Assembly (NCBI RefSeq): GCF_000262545.1
Contig: NZ_JH660660.1
Coordinates: 458,975 to 522,974 of the forward strand
DNA: 64,000 nucleotides
Reading direction: 5' to 3'
Source: Prevotella bivia DSM 20514
GTDB taxonomy: Bacteria; Bacteroidota; Bacteroidia; Bacteroidales; Bacteroidaceae
The notes beneath the pieces are model-generated. The model did not search any database. It was not told where the DNA came from and saw only the letters and a program-made list of their open reading frames with translations. Position 1 is the stretch's first letter; each line of letters begins with the position of its first letter. Positions 1 to 9,240 of this stretch are shown one piece after another. The translations under genes and the position numbers were made by a program.

Positions 1-307
1 TACCCAACTCGTGCATTACACGTACAGGGAAAGTTACCTGCTTCATATCATAACCTTCATAGTAGTGGAATCTTCCCTGCATAGCCATAATATCTTTACC
101 TCCGAGCTTACCGAAGATCAATTTCCCAGAATGTCCTTCAACTGTTGATACTGGAAAGTTTGGAATATCGCTATATGAAAATTCGTAACTATCTGTTATC
201 TCTGAAGCTAATTGTCCTAGGCCTGTTCCCAGAACGATTGCTGTTTCTGGGTTTGTTGACATTCTTTCTCTTAGCCAAGATGCTGTTTCTTGAATTTTTT
301 CGTACAT
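1..307 (-). CDS. Purine nucleoside phosphorylase, N-terminal part
   Basis: The product would cleave purine nucleosides with phosphate to free base and ribose-1-phosphate in cytosolic purine salvage. The frame opens at 307 with MYEKIQETASWLRERM and reaches VLGTGLGQLASEI and a VEGHSGKLIFG stretch, the N-terminal signature and phosphate-binding region of the trimeric PNP family. The gene runs off the left edge, so only about 102 residues are visible. Its start lies inside the preceding lpxK gene on the same strand, in another frame, with about 119 nt of overlap. The N-terminus matches the usual PNP start, so the start looks right. Family assignment is firm; substrate range cannot be judged. Confidence 0.85.
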   Translation of the reverse strand, partial: MYEKIQETASWLRERMSTNPETAIVLGTGLGQLASEITDSYEFSYSDIPNFPVSTVEGHSGKLIFGKLGGKDIMAMQGRFHYYEGYDMKQVTFPVRVMHELG

Positions 308-1370
308 AAGATTCTATTTTTTCGTTGAATGTTTTACCACCTTCAAGCATGAATTCCACCTTGATAGGCAGAGCATAAATATTTTGTTTTACTTCTTCTG
401 ACAAGCCTTCCAAATAAAAGAGTCTAACCTGATCTTTCTCTGTAGTGATGATACGTTTAGGCGAGGGCATAGCAGCAAACCGTTCGTTGATACGTTCCAC
501 ATCACGTTCGGTAAAGTTATGATGGTCGGGAAATGCCATAGTTTCAAGCTTTACACCTCGGGTATACTCCATTATATCGACTTGCAAATGCTCTGGCGAT
601 GCTATTCCTGTTAACAAAAGGATGTTTTCGCCCATAATTTCGTTTAATGGAACCGTATCACCTCCGTTGAATATTGGTTTTAAATCACAATAGGAAAGCG
701 TTGTGAAATATAGCTGTTGAAAAGCCTTTAGATCCATAGCTTTTGAGAGAACTCGATAATCTATAGGATTTAAATTTTTCGGACACTTTGTTACGATCAC
801 AATGTCTGCACGCACCTTCGCACTTTGCGGTTCACGTAATCTTCCTGCAGGAAGGAGCTTATCATAATTAATAAATTTATGATAATCCACCAACAGAATA
901 TTAACCCCCGGCTTGACATAGCGGTGTTGAAAAGCATCATCGAGCAAAATAACCTCTACATCCTTTGTATCTTCATCTGAAATAAGGTGATCAATACCAT
1001 GACAACGATCCTTATCAACTGCCACATACACACCTTCAAACTTTTGCTTTATCAGAAAAGGTTCATCGCCAATATCGCGCATTGTGGTATCTTCATCTGC
1101 TACCACATACCCTCTACTCTTTCGCTTATAGCCACGTGAAAGCACTGCTACCTGCATTTCATCACGTAATAAATCAATGAGATATTCCACATGAGGTGTT
1201 TTCCCCGCACCTCCCACTGTGATATTCCCCACTGAAATAACAGGTATCGAATAGCTCTTGCTCTTTAGTATTTCCGCATCGAAGAGATAGTTTCTGATCC
1301 CTACTCCTAAGCCATAAAGCCAACTAAAGGGCAAAAGCCAACGGTTTATTTTAATGTAATCGCCTTCCAA
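189..1370 (-). CDS. lpxK: Tetraacyldisaccharide 4'-kinase LpxK
   Basis: The enzyme phosphorylates the 4' position of the lipid A disaccharide precursor at the inner-membrane face. The 393-residue protein starts with a hydrophobic N-terminal segment (about residues 12-28) followed by the Walker A region VGNITVGGAGKTP, diagnostic for LpxK, then DDAFQHR and LLVDYHKF motifs. The only plausible start in frame is TTG at 1370, just after a GGAAGG-like stretch and 4 nt past the sppA stop. The last 40 or so residues (basic, rich in N, R and K) extend into the start of the phosphorylase gene. Order sppA-lpxK-pnp on one strand with tight spacing indicates an operon. Confidence 0.93.
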   Translation of the reverse strand: MEGDYIKINRWLLPFSWLYGLGVGIRNYLFDAEILKSKSYSIPVISVGNITVGGAGKTPHVEYLIDLLRDEMQVAVLSRGYKRKSRGYVVADEDTTMRDIGDEPFLIKQKFEGVYVAVDKDRCHGIDHLISDEDTKDVEVILLDDAFQHRYVKPGVNILLVDYHKFINYDKLLPAGRLREPQSAKVRADIVIVTKCPKNLNPIDYRVLSKAMDLKAFQQLYFTTLSYCDLKPIFNGGDTVPLNEIMGENILLLTGIASPEHLQVDIMEYTRGVKLETMAFPDHHNFTERDVERINERFAAMPSPKRIITTEKDQVRLFYLEGLSEEVKQNIYALPIKVEFMLEGGKTFNEKIESYVRKNSRNSILAKRKNVNKPRNSNRSGNRPRTISFRDNR

Positions 1371-1374
1371 TATT

Positions 1375-3153
1375 TTAATGAATATTTAACTCGTATGGAA
1401 TACGCGCCTGAATAGCACTCTGCTTATTCATCGTTTTGAGCAATGTATAAGGCTGATAGAAGTCGCCTAACTGCGCTTTCAATTTCTCATCGAGATAGTT
1501 ATCTACAACATTTTGTTGCATAAGTTGCTCCAACCAGCCCATAGGAGCAGGATAGTCGGCTATTGCATAATCTGTTAAACGAGCTAGTTTGGCAGCCTTT
1601 GCAATAGCAACATCTATACCTCCAAGCTCATCAACAAGCCCGATAGTCTTAGCATATTCACCCGTATAAACATGACCTTGTGCTAATTGTTCCACCTGTT
1701 GTTCAGTCATCTTACGACCTTCTGCCACGCGATGACGGAAAAGTGCATATCCACGATCAATATATTGTCCTAGAATGCGAAGCTCATCTGCATTGAATGG
1801 ACGTGCTGGTGATCCAAAAGCTGCATATTTATTGGTAGCAACTTCATCAAACTTCACACCAAGTTTTTCTGTCAACAATCCACTAGTATCTGGGAACATA
1901 CCGAAGATACCAATAGAACCTGTCAAAGTAGTAGGATTAGCTACTATCCAATTGGCTGGTGCTGAAGAATAGTAAGCACCACTAGCAGCTAAACCACCCA
2001 TACTCACTACTACGGGTTTCTGCTTCTTTAATTCCATTATCTGATGCCAAATCTGTTCCGAAGCATAAGCCGATCCACCACCAGAGTTAATACGAAGTAC
2101 CACCGCTTTCACGCTCTCTTCCTCTGCAAGCTTTGCTAAATCCTTGCAAACTTTCTGCGCATCAATAACTTCACCTTGTGCCATTGGGTTATTTGCCACG
2201 CCATCAACAATATCTCCAGCCATGTAATACACAGCCACCTCATCACTATCAAAGGCAGGTTTTATCGTTCCAACCATGTCGTCTAGCGACACTTGGTGTA
2301 AATCGTCAGCATCATCAACTCCCATTTTAGCCATTACCACTTTCTTTATTTGGTCGGTGTATAGGAGTCCATCTACAAGTTTCATACGTTGATAATCGGT
2401 TGGAGCAGCAAATGTTATAGCACTATCAGCATACTGATTAAGTTGCGCTGTAGTAAGTTTTCTGCTTGCGCCCACTTCTTTTACTACATTGTTCCATATA
2501 CCAGAAATAAAAGCCTTGGTCTGCTCGCGGTTTGGTTCGCTCATCTTATCCTCAGTAAACATCTCGGTAGCACTTTTATATTTGCCCACCTTTGCTACCT
2601 GCATTTTCACACCAAATTTAGCCAAAGCATCTTTGAGAAACATAGGTTGAGAAGCGACACCATGCCAATCGATCATACCCGATGGGTTTAAATACACCTT
2701 TGTTGCAGCCGAAGCAAGATAATATGCCTGCTGTGTATAGGTATCAGCGTATGCAATTACCCACTTACCACTTTTCTCAAAATCAACCAAAGCCTTACGA
2801 GCTTCTTGTAAAGTAGCATACGAATCGGCTTGAAAGGCTCCTGCCTCTAGGTAAATACCTTTCACCTTATCATTGGTCTTAGCTTCTTCTATTCCCTGCA
2901 AAAAAGTATTTAAAGAGACAGGGGTAGCCACTTCCCCTACTAATTTTTCCAGCGGATTAGAGCCCCTCTCTCTATCATTCATAATACCTGTAAGGTTAAT
3001 CGCTAATACCGAATTGTCCTTTATTTCCGTTTCATCTCCATCTACAGCCAATGCCAGCAGCATAATACTACCAAACAAGAAAGCTACGAAGATAAAGCCA
3101 GCAACAAAGATGCCGACAACGGTTGAACAAACGTTTTGGAAAAATGTTTTCAT
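1375..3153 (-). CDS. sppA: Signal peptide peptidase SppA (protease IV type)
   Basis: This membrane-bound serine protease degrades cleaved signal peptides. The 592-residue protein has one N-terminal membrane segment (about residues 12-37) and two tandem crotonase-like domains, the long 67K form. The catalytic lysine is K193 in KYKSATE and the nucleophile is S391 in GGLAASGAYY, with RINSGGGSAYASEQIW before it forming part of the substrate groove. Both catalytic residues are present, so the enzyme is probably active. It is the first gene of an operon with lpxK and the nucleoside phosphorylase. The start at 3153 is followed directly by the membrane anchor, supporting it. Confidence 0.95.
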   Translation of the reverse strand: MKTFFQNVCSTVVGIFVAGFIFVAFLFGSIMLLALAVDGDETEIKDNSVLAINLTGIMNDRERGSNPLEKLVGEVATPVSLNTFLQGIEEAKTNDKVKGIYLEAGAFQADSYATLQEARKALVDFEKSGKWVIAYADTYTQQAYYLASAATKVYLNPSGMIDWHGVASQPMFLKDALAKFGVKMQVAKVGKYKSATEMFTEDKMSEPNREQTKAFISGIWNNVVKEVGASRKLTTAQLNQYADSAITFAAPTDYQRMKLVDGLLYTDQIKKVVMAKMGVDDADDLHQVSLDDMVGTIKPAFDSDEVAVYYMAGDIVDGVANNPMAQGEVIDAQKVCKDLAKLAEEESVKAVVLRINSGGGSAYASEQIWHQIMELKKQKPVVVSMGGLAASGAYYSSAPANWIVANPTTLTGSIGIFGMFPDTSGLLTEKLGVKFDEVATNKYAAFGSPARPFNADELRILGQYIDRGYALFRHRVAEGRKMTEQQVEQLAQGHVYTGEYAKTIGLVDELGGIDVAIAKAAKLARLTDYAIADYPAPMGWLEQLMQQNVVDNYLDEKLKAQLGDFYQPYTLLKTMNKQSAIQARIPYELNIH

Positions 3154-3187
3154 AAGCTACACATTTAATTATGGTGATACTAGTTTG

Positions 3188-3220
3188 CAAAGATAAATAA
3201 TTTAGTTGAAAATTGAAAGT
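3188..3220 (-). promoter_or_regulatory. Possible promoter of the sppA-lpxK-pnp operon
   Basis: On the minus strand TATCTTTG at 3188-3195 fits the Bacteroidetes -7 consensus TAnnTTTG perfectly and lies 35 nt upstream of the sppA start. The matching -33 element is weak, so only the -7 box is strong. Confidence 0.4.
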
Positions 3221-3422
3221 TGAAAGTTGATAAAATTGAGCGTAACAAGAGCGTTAAAAGTTTAATAGTTAAGGAAATGAAGCAAATACCGAAAGTTTTT
3301 CCTAATAACAACATCTTATTTTACAAAAACTAAGTAGTCTTTCAACTTTTGATATTATGACACTCAAAAATATTTTCTTATCTTTGCGATCAACAAAATA
3401 TTACTAACTTCTATCAACGCCT

Positions 3423-3839
3423 ATGGAACTAACGATAAAAATAGTACACTTCGCCATTTTTCTATTGATTTACTCTTTGCTAAATAAAAAGATCAGGGTT
3501 ATGAGATTATTCAATATCTACGTTATTTCTTTTTCTGTATTACACACCCTTAAGCGTAACTGCGACCTCGCCACGCTCCCAGGCTATGACTATTGGGGCG
3601 AGTATTTCCTACCAACACTAGATATTATACGAGTTATCGGGATCATAACTATGTTCGTTTATTTTATGAAATGGCTATGTGCCAAGCTCAAAAAATACAG
3701 CCAGCAGTGGCATGCTAACCACGTTGGGGAAAAGAAAACATTGCTCATACGCTGGATAGATCTTGATGATTATAGTTATACCGACCAGTATTTTGGAAGT
3801 ACCATTATCCTTCTTGTTTTCTTTAAATTATTCATTTGA
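3423..3839 (+). CDS. Small membrane protein of unknown function
   Basis: Not recognised. The 138-residue product has hydrophobic segments at about residues 7-20, 26-38, 62-82 and 123-137, with basic stretches such as KLKKYSQQWHANH between them, so it is probably an inner-membrane protein with three or four passes. It reads divergently from sppA and converges on the threonine dehydrogenase gene, with which it may share the bidirectional hairpin near 4066-4100. A perfect -7 box, TATCTTTG, sits at 3379-3386, giving a leader of about 30 nt and supporting a real gene. No catalytic motif is visible. Confidence 0.55.
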   Translation: MELTIKIVHFAIFLLIYSLLNKKIRVMRLFNIYVISFSVLHTLKRNCDLATLPGYDYWGEYFLPTLDIIRVIGIITMFVYFMKWLCAKLKKYSQQWHANHVGEKKTLLIRWIDLDDYSYTDQYFGSTIILLVFFKLFI

Positions 3840-4062
3840 GCTTACTAGCAAAAATTAGCCTTGTAACAAACTGATATTTAATCAATTATAAAAGATTACC
3901 TTTTATTTTACCCTTACAACTACCTGATATAACGATAGTTACAAAGAGGTGTTTTCTATTTTTGCCGATTTTGAGAGAAAGAAATATATTTACAGTTACT
4001 TCTAAAAGCCTATAACTTGTCTCTTCATAGTATTTTGGAGCGAGATGTTTAAGAAAAGCTAA

Positions 4063-4100
4063 AGAAAAAAGGGATACCTTCTCACGAAGATATCCCCTTT
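4063..4100 (-). terminator. Intrinsic terminator after threonine dehydrogenase
   Basis: An inverted repeat, arms AAAGGGATA and TATCCCCTTT with an inner CTTC-TCAC-GAAG stem, is followed on the minus strand by a T-rich tract (complement of the A run at 4061-4070). It lies 66 nt past the stop of the gene at 4166-5125. Confidence 0.6.
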
Positions 4101-4165
4101 CAACAATTTATTTATGAAAAAAATCTAAAATATTTACTTCTTTTTTATCTACCAATAGAGTGTGT

Positions 4166-5125
4166 TTACTTTACTAAAAGCTTAGCACTTAGCTTTTCTA
4201 GCATATCTTTTGTCATGCTTTCAAGATCGTATTGTGGCTTCCAGTCCCATTCAGCACGAGCGCAACTGTCATCGAGCGAGTCGGGCCAACTAGACGCAAT
4301 GGCTTGCTTCAATGGGTCTACATCGTAAACCATTTCAAAGTTTGGCATCTGCTTACGGATTTCTTGATATATTTTTTCAGGATCAAAGCTCATAGATGCA
4401 ATGTTGAAGCCATTGCGGTGGATTAAGCGTGTTGGGTCGGCTTCCATCAAGTTGATAGCACCATTGAGGGCATCGGGCATGTACATCATATCCATACGTG
4501 TACCCTTTTGGATAGGGCAGACGAACTTTTCGCCACGTACAGCACTGTAATAGATATCTACAGCGTAGTCGGTAGTACCACCACCAGGAGGGGTAACATA
4601 AGAGATAAGACCAGGGAAGCGTACTGAACGCGTATCAACACCATACTTATTAAAGTAATAATCGCTCAAAAGCTCGGTGGTAACCTTTGACACACCATAG
4701 ATAGTCTTTGGACGCTGAACGGTGTCTTGAGGTGTGTTCTCACTTGGAGTACCGGGACCAAAAGAACCAATAGAGCTAGGTGTGAAGACAGCACACTTGT
4801 TTTCGCGTGCTACTTCGAGGATGTTCCATAAACCGTCGATACCTATCTTCCAAGCCAATTGTGGCTTGCTCTCGGCTACTACTGAGAGAAGAGCCGCAAG
4901 ATTATAGATAGAGTCGATCTCGTATTTCTTCACAGTTTCAGCAATTTGCTGAGGGTTAGTAACATCAGCGATTGCGCATGGACCACCATCGCGTAGTTCA
5001 CCAGTAGGTTCTGCACCAGGGATATAGCCCGCAACAACGTTGCTGCTTCCGTAGTTTGCTCTTAGTTTGCGAGTAAGCTCTGAGCCAATTTGGCCTGTTG
5101 AGCCAATAACTAGAATTCTTTTCAT
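4166..5125 (-). CDS. L-threonine 3-dehydrogenase, short-chain (epimerase-like) type
   Basis: The predicted enzyme oxidises L-threonine to 2-amino-3-ketobutyrate with NAD+. It is an extended short-chain dehydrogenase of about 319 residues: MKRILVIGSTGQIGSEL gives the GxxGxxG Rossmann motif, SSIGSFGP carries the active-site serine region and YGVSK holds the catalytic Tyr and Lys. The TPPGGGTTDYAVDIYY and GTRMDMMYMPD stretches match the TDH subgroup of Bacteroidetes rather than sugar epimerases. A longer frame opens at 5179, but the Rossmann start at 5125, 25 nt downstream of a good promoter, is the right one. A sugar epimerase is the alternative but fits less well. Confidence 0.9.
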   Translation of the reverse strand: MKRILVIGSTGQIGSELTRKLRANYGSSNVVAGYIPGAEPTGELRDGGPCAIADVTNPQQIAETVKKYEIDSIYNLAALLSVVAESKPQLAWKIGIDGLWNILEVARENKCAVFTPSSIGSFGPGTPSENTPQDTVQRPKTIYGVSKVTTELLSDYYFNKYGVDTRSVRFPGLISYVTPPGGGTTDYAVDIYYSAVRGEKFVCPIQKGTRMDMMYMPDALNGAINLMEADPTRLIHRNGFNIASMSFDPEKIYQEIRKQMPNFEMVYDVDPLKQAIASSWPDSLDDSCARAEWDWKPQYDLESMTKDMLEKLSAKLLVK

Positions 5126-5149
5126 TTCTATACTTAGATTTAGTAGGCA

Positions 5150-5180
5150 CAAAGTAAATCTTTTTTTATGAGGTGGCAAA
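5150..5180 (-). promoter_or_regulatory. Promoter of threonine dehydrogenase
   Basis: On the minus strand TTTG (5177-5180), a 19-nt spacer and TTACTTTG (5150-5157) match the Bacteroidetes -33/-7 pattern with one mismatch. The box ends 25 nt before the start codon at 5125, which supports that start over the upstream one. Confidence 0.55.
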
Positions 5181-5407
5181 CAAAGAAATGCTAATTATTT
5201 TTAATTTTTTAAGGACTAGCCGAAAAAAGTTTGTTTGTAGCCTTTACTTCTCAAAAATAATGACTTCCTTTGCAGCGAGAAGTTACGAAAAGAGTGTAAT
5301 TTATTGGAAATGAGCGTAGGTTAATTGCTCTTGATAGTAATAGGTTACGATTTAGTTAGTTATCTACTGCATTATCCTTCTGCGCGTTGCGTAACCTTCA
5401 AAGAACT

Positions 5408-5424
5408 CTTCGTATGCAAAAGTA
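5408..5424 (-). other. Candidate att junction between chromosome and conjugative transposon
   Basis: The minus strand reads CTACTTTTGCATACG, 9 of 10 positions of the CTnDOT core site GTANNTTTGC. To its left lie chromosomal genes; to its right begins gene-free, hairpin-rich DNA followed by CTn genes. The core also resembles a promoter -7 box, so this is an inference from position. Confidence 0.3.
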
Positions 5425-6096
5425 GCTATTTAATTCGAGATTTTGATATAAACTCCCGTTTTTTATCCCCTCATTCATAAGAATTTTCCGTAAAAGCGGT
5501 ATTGTCCGTCGGCACACCATTGCCCAAAACGAGTTTGGAACAAACGTGTGCCGACTACCGCATAGCTGGAGAAAAGGGCATTGCCTCACGCCTAAACGAT
5601 GTTTAGACAGATGAAGCAATGCCCCTTTCTTTTGCGCCTATGCCAAGAGGTGCTTTTACGGGTTTTCAAATGATTTTTCTTTTTTCGCTGTCTCTTTTGC
5701 CGGAAGCGGAAAGTGAATGCAGAGTGTGTCAGCCTGCCCCATGAATGAAACAGGCGCCCACACACAGCCGGACAAACCGGGAAGAATGATTGTTGCCACC
5801 CGGCTGAACAAGTTCCGTCGGATCGGAAACAATCATACTTCCTTTGTTGTGGTTTGCCCTTTTCACGCTTCCGGTGATGTCTTTTTCCTTTTGGTGATTC
5901 TTTTTTTTACGGATTTTCCCCTGAAGTTTTTTTCTACACAATCTGCCTCTGTTTTCGTTTACCTCCATTTTGCGCCTTTCAGTAAGCCGCATCAGTCAGT
6001 CATTTTCGTTCTGGGCGCAAAGGTAATTCCGGGATTGGACGGGAAAGCAAGGTCAAGCCTCCTGTTTTCGGTAAAAATCTCCAGCCCTGCGGGTAG
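5425..6096. other. Gene-free, hairpin-rich stretch, probable CTn terminal region
   Basis: No convincing gene is present. Three structures stand out: a hairpin at 5496-5561 (arms include GTCGGCACAC and GTGTGCCGAC, plus GCGGTA and TACCGC); a hairpin at 5572-5629 (arms AAAGGGCATTGC and GCAATGCCCCTTT, inner TAAAC/GTTTA) followed by a T-rich run; and a 9-bp inverted repeat ATGATTGTT/AACAATCAT at 5786-5837. Long C+T-rich tracts fill the rest. Position at the edge of the tra module suggests the non-integrase end of the element, where integrase arm sites would be expected. Confidence 0.4.
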
Positions 6097-6208
6097 TGGA
6101 AAAGCCACACTAATTTGACCCACGCTGGCAAAGTATTTTAGACCCAGTAAAACGATTTATTATTGACCCACTAAATGCCCTGGTCGGGTGGGTCATTTTA
6201 TTTCGCTA

Positions 6209-6997
6209 TTACCTACCAATATTCTTTGCTTTTATCTTTCTAAGACTCTCTCCAGTTAGTTCTATTTGATATGAGCTATGCACGATTCTATCTAGTACAG
6301 CATCTGCCACGGTAGGGTCGCCTATTGCATCGTACCAGTTGTCCACAGGAAGTTGAGAAGATATGATAATCGACTTCCTTTCATGCCTATCTTCTATAAT
6401 ATCAAGTAATATAGGACGCTCTTTTGCATCTACAGGTACAAGGAAGGCATCGTCGAGGATTAACAAGCGACATCGCTCTATCTTCTTTAGCTCTGTTTCT
6501 AACGTTCCTTTATTCTTGGCGACTTTAAGTATCCCTAGTAATTTTGACATATTAGCATACATCGTTCTAATACCATTTTTACAAGCATGATAGCCTATAG
6601 CTGTAGCGATAAAACTTTTACCAGTTCCTGATGAACCAGTAATAAATATATTGCGTCCTTGCTTGATAAAATCAAGTGAGAGTATTCTCTCCATTTTGTT
6701 TTGGCTAAGGTTGCGATTGATATTATAATCTATTTGCTCAGGATAGGCTTTATATCTAAACCCTGCTGATTTTATGAGTCTTTCAATAGCAGCTGCGGAA
6801 CGATAGTCCCATTCTCGAGATAAGAGCCATGATAAAAAGGCATCTGGTGTCATCGTATCTGCAATTGTAGTTGTTAGACTTTCTTCAAAGGCAGTTGCCA
6901 TACCCGTAAGCCTCATTCTATGCATTAAATCAAGAGATAACTGATTCTTATCCATTTCTTGCACAATAGGTGCTGTCTTATTATTATTTAGTTCCAT
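6209..6997 (-). CDS. istB: IS21 helper ATPase IstB (copy A)
   Basis: This AAA+ ATPase assists the IstA transposase in target capture. The 262 residues comprise an N-terminal helical part and a DnaC/IstB-like ATPase core with Walker A TGSSGTGKSF (about residue 118) and Walker B CRLLILDDAF (about residue 174). The length is usual for the family. It starts 6 nt after the istA stop, the standard istA-istB order. The protein is identical in all three copies in the window, indicating recent spread. Confidence 0.96.
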   Translation of the reverse strand: MELNNNKTAPIVQEMDKNQLSLDLMHRMRLTGMATAFEESLTTTIADTMTPDAFLSWLLSREWDYRSAAAIERLIKSAGFRYKAYPEQIDYNINRNLSQNKMERILSLDFIKQGRNIFITGSSGTGKSFIATAIGYHACKNGIRTMYANMSKLLGILKVAKNKGTLETELKKIERCRLLILDDAFLVPVDAKERPILLDIIEDRHERKSIIISSQLPVDNWYDAIGDPTVADAVLDRIVHSSYQIELTGESLRKIKAKNIGR

Positions 6998-7003
6998 AGT
7001 TGT

Positions 7004-8593
7004 TTACTTTAATTGTTTGCTATTATTGTTATTATTGGATAATTGCTTTGAGAAATAATCCTTGCCTCGTATGTTCTTATGCGTTTTTGATTTATATTCA
7101 GGAGATAGCTCCATATTATCTTCATCCATAGATATATAGGAAGCATCATCACCCTTCTGTAGTATATCCTTTATCTCATTATAGCCATAGCGTCGTCCTT
7201 CCGAAGCACAGTTACAAGCTGCTACTAGACGAGCCATGCCATACTTCTTCTCCAGCGACATGATACCACGGCAAGAGCGGAAGGCTTTTGGTGGATATTT
7301 CATCTGCGTAGCGACTTCCTTGAGATAAAGCAGAAGGATGTTGTCTATTTGCCCTGCCCGTTGATATATTTCCTCCAAATCCTTTTCAAAGCTACCATGA
7401 TGACCAGGAAGATTATGTGCATCTTTCTGTGAGTAGGTATAGGGAGTATCATCTCGCTGATGGATGGTAACTAACTTTAACCCATAGTAGATTTGAACAT
7501 TGTCATTATCGTAAATAAGCTCCATACGTTTGCCGATATACTCTGTTGGAACACTATAACTATGCTTTCTTAGCATAACGAAGCTATTAGCCATGACAGT
7601 AGCAGACTTTCTAGACTTCATCTGATAGCGAGCGGTAGGAAGAGGACGAAGAAAATCTTTTTCCATTTCCTCAAATAGTTCTTGGCGGGATTCCTTACGT
7701 CCACTCAATCTACGGCTATTAAATGCTTCTAAAGATGTGCGTATAGCAATATTAAGTGATTCTAGATTATGGAAAATTTGCCCTTCAATATCTACATATA
7801 CCGACCGATACATTAGCTTTACAGCATTCTCAACCAGTGCCTTGTCCTTGGGACGGCGCACCCTAGCTGGATAAACAGCCATGTCATAAAATTCAGCCAT
7901 AGCAGCGAAGTCGTCATTGATAACAGGCTCATTACGATCACTGCGGATAACGGCTGATTTTAAGTTGTCAGGCACAACAGCCTTGGGTACACCACCAAAG
8001 AAATGAAGAGCATTCTCGCAAGCAACGATAAGGTCTTCCTTCTTCTGCGACCACACTGCCTCGCAATAGGTGTAATGACTGCATGGAAGGGTAGCCACAA
8101 AAACCTCTACCTTCCGCACCTCACCCGTCTGTTCTTCGACTATCTCTAGTTTATCACCCGCATAATCAATATACATCTGATCGCCAGCAAGGTGCTCTAC
8201 ATGTCCTACGGCTCGTGTTTGACATCTGTAGGCATGGATTGCGTGTTTGAAAGTAGAATACTGGTAACCATTAGGATGAGTTTTGAGATACTCCGTGTGA
8301 AGAGATAAGATAGAAACACCCTTCTTGCTAAGCCGTTTCACATAATCAGGAACAAGTGCCTCTAACTCCAACTTACGAGCAGAAGGCGGACGGTTACGAG
8401 AATGCCCATCTGAAAACAAGTCCGCTAGCTTATCATCTGAAAGCGACAGAATTTGCTCCATAGACAAGCCACTTTCTTGGAATTTACGGACATACTTGCG
8501 GAGGGTGTTACGAGATATATGGAAAGTACTAGAAATACTTCTTATTCCCATACCAGATGCGTAACAGCGCAATAAATTCTTTAATTTTGTCAT
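7004..8593 (-). CDS. istA: IS21 transposase IstA (copy A)
   Basis: This DDE transposase acts at the IS ends. The 529 residues contain an N-terminal helix-turn-helix (GMGIRSISSTFHISRNTLRKY, trimmed here to its core at residues 15-33) and a retroviral-type integrase core with the acidic triad in DQMYIDYAGDK, VPDNLKS and KDKALVENAVK. The C-terminal beta-rich domain (about residues 330-400) is complete. There is no frameshift, so the element should be autonomous. Confidence 0.96.
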   Translation of the reverse strand: MTKLKNLLRCYASGMGIRSISSTFHISRNTLRKYVRKFQESGLSMEQILSLSDDKLADLFSDGHSRNRPPSARKLELEALVPDYVKRLSKKGVSILSLHTEYLKTHPNGYQYSTFKHAIHAYRCQTRAVGHVEHLAGDQMYIDYAGDKLEIVEEQTGEVRKVEVFVATLPCSHYTYCEAVWSQKKEDLIVACENALHFFGGVPKAVVPDNLKSAVIRSDRNEPVINDDFAAMAEFYDMAVYPARVRRPKDKALVENAVKLMYRSVYVDIEGQIFHNLESLNIAIRTSLEAFNSRRLSGRKESRQELFEEMEKDFLRPLPTARYQMKSRKSATVMANSFVMLRKHSYSVPTEYIGKRMELIYDNDNVQIYYGLKLVTIHQRDDTPYTYSQKDAHNLPGHHGSFEKDLEEIYQRAGQIDNILLLYLKEVATQMKYPPKAFRSCRGIMSLEKKYGMARLVAACNCASEGRRYGYNEIKDILQKGDDASYISMDEDNMELSPEYKSKTHKNIRGKDYFSKQLSNNNNNSKQLK

Positions 8594-8773
8594 ATAAATA
8601 ATAGTTTTATGTTTTTAATGCCGACCAGGACAGTAACACAAAACTACAAAATGACCCTAAAAAACTAGCGTTTCAAAGGGTCATTCTTATTTTGGCAAGG
8701 TGGGGCTGGTTATTTTAACCTTACTGGGTCTAAAATACTTGCCAGCGTGGGTCAAATTAGTGTGGCTTTTCCA

Positions 8774-8954
8774 TATCCTATCGGCTACCATTGAAGGCAA
8801 GCGAATAGAAACCATTGAAGTATCATTACGAACTTTGGAAGTGGTACAAAGTCGTGGAGTGTGCAACAAGAATACGGAATATCACGAACAGATAGTAAAC
8901 CTTGTGAATGCCAATCGAGGTCTTATAAGCCGAAGAATGAAAGCAACAGCATAA
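8774..8954 (+). pseudogene. PcfJ-like CTn protein, C-terminal fragment
   Basis: Only the last 60 residues remain, beginning directly at the right end of IS21 copy A: ILSATIEGKRIETIEVSL, then VVQSRG and TEYHEQIVNLVNANRG, ending at 8954. The pattern (beta strands, VVQxRG, then a C-terminal helix) resembles the end of the PcfJ-like proteins encoded near tra operons of Bacteroides CTns. The start and most of the protein are missing, so it is inactive. Family identity is moderately sure. Confidence 0.5.
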
Positions 8955-8981
8955 AGTATGAACCATTAAATTATCAGAGAT

Positions 8982-9236
8982 ATGAAGACAGAGATTGAAA
9001 ACATTATCTACAACTATGCGGATGAGATACCGCATATTCTTATTAGGGTTATCAATGCAATAACCCTATCCGACAGCAAAGAGGAGTTAAGGGCGGCTAT
9101 CAACAAAATAGCCGAAGAAACAGAACTTGATAAGTTCTTTGCCTATGGCTATGGCGCACATCACTTTTGGCTCAAACACCGCAAATTATCCAATGGAGAA
9201 CCAAAGGAATACAGATTATTAAAGGTTGAATTTTAA
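8982..9236 (+). CDS. Conserved small CTn protein, unknown function
   Basis: Not recognised. The 84-residue acidic, mostly helical protein begins MKTEIENIIYNYADEIPH and ends LKVEF. It follows the pcfJ-like remnant by 27 nt and is followed by another small gene after 4 nt, so the three form one plus-strand unit converging on the HNH gene. No motif suggests activity; the setting suggests an accessory CTn protein. Confidence 0.6.
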   Translation: MKTEIENIIYNYADEIPHILIRVINAITLSDSKEELRAAINKIAEETELDKFFAYGYGAHHFWLKHRKLSNGEPKEYRLLKVEF

Positions 9237-9240
9237 GATT

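Larger units (their letters stand above)
6097..8773 (-). mobile_element. IS21-family insertion sequence, copy A
   Basis: The element is 2677 bp. It begins TGGAAAAGCCACAC and ends with the exact reverse complement, with further internal copies of the TGACCCACGCTGGCAA and TTTTAGACCCAGTAA motifs near both ends, the multiple terminal repeats typical of IS21. It carries istA and istB. The flanks (GGGTAG on the left, TATCCT on the right) show no target duplication. It has cut a pcfJ-like gene on its right side. Copies B and C have the same length and identical proteins. Confidence 0.95.

Noticed and set aside
5398..5619. 73-codon minus-strand frame
   Set aside because: It is formed by the two hairpins; no start signals or protein-like pattern.
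5717..6118. 133-codon plus-strand frame at the CTn end
   Set aside because: It runs into the IS21 terminal repeats and reads low-complexity Phe-rich sequence from T-rich DNA.
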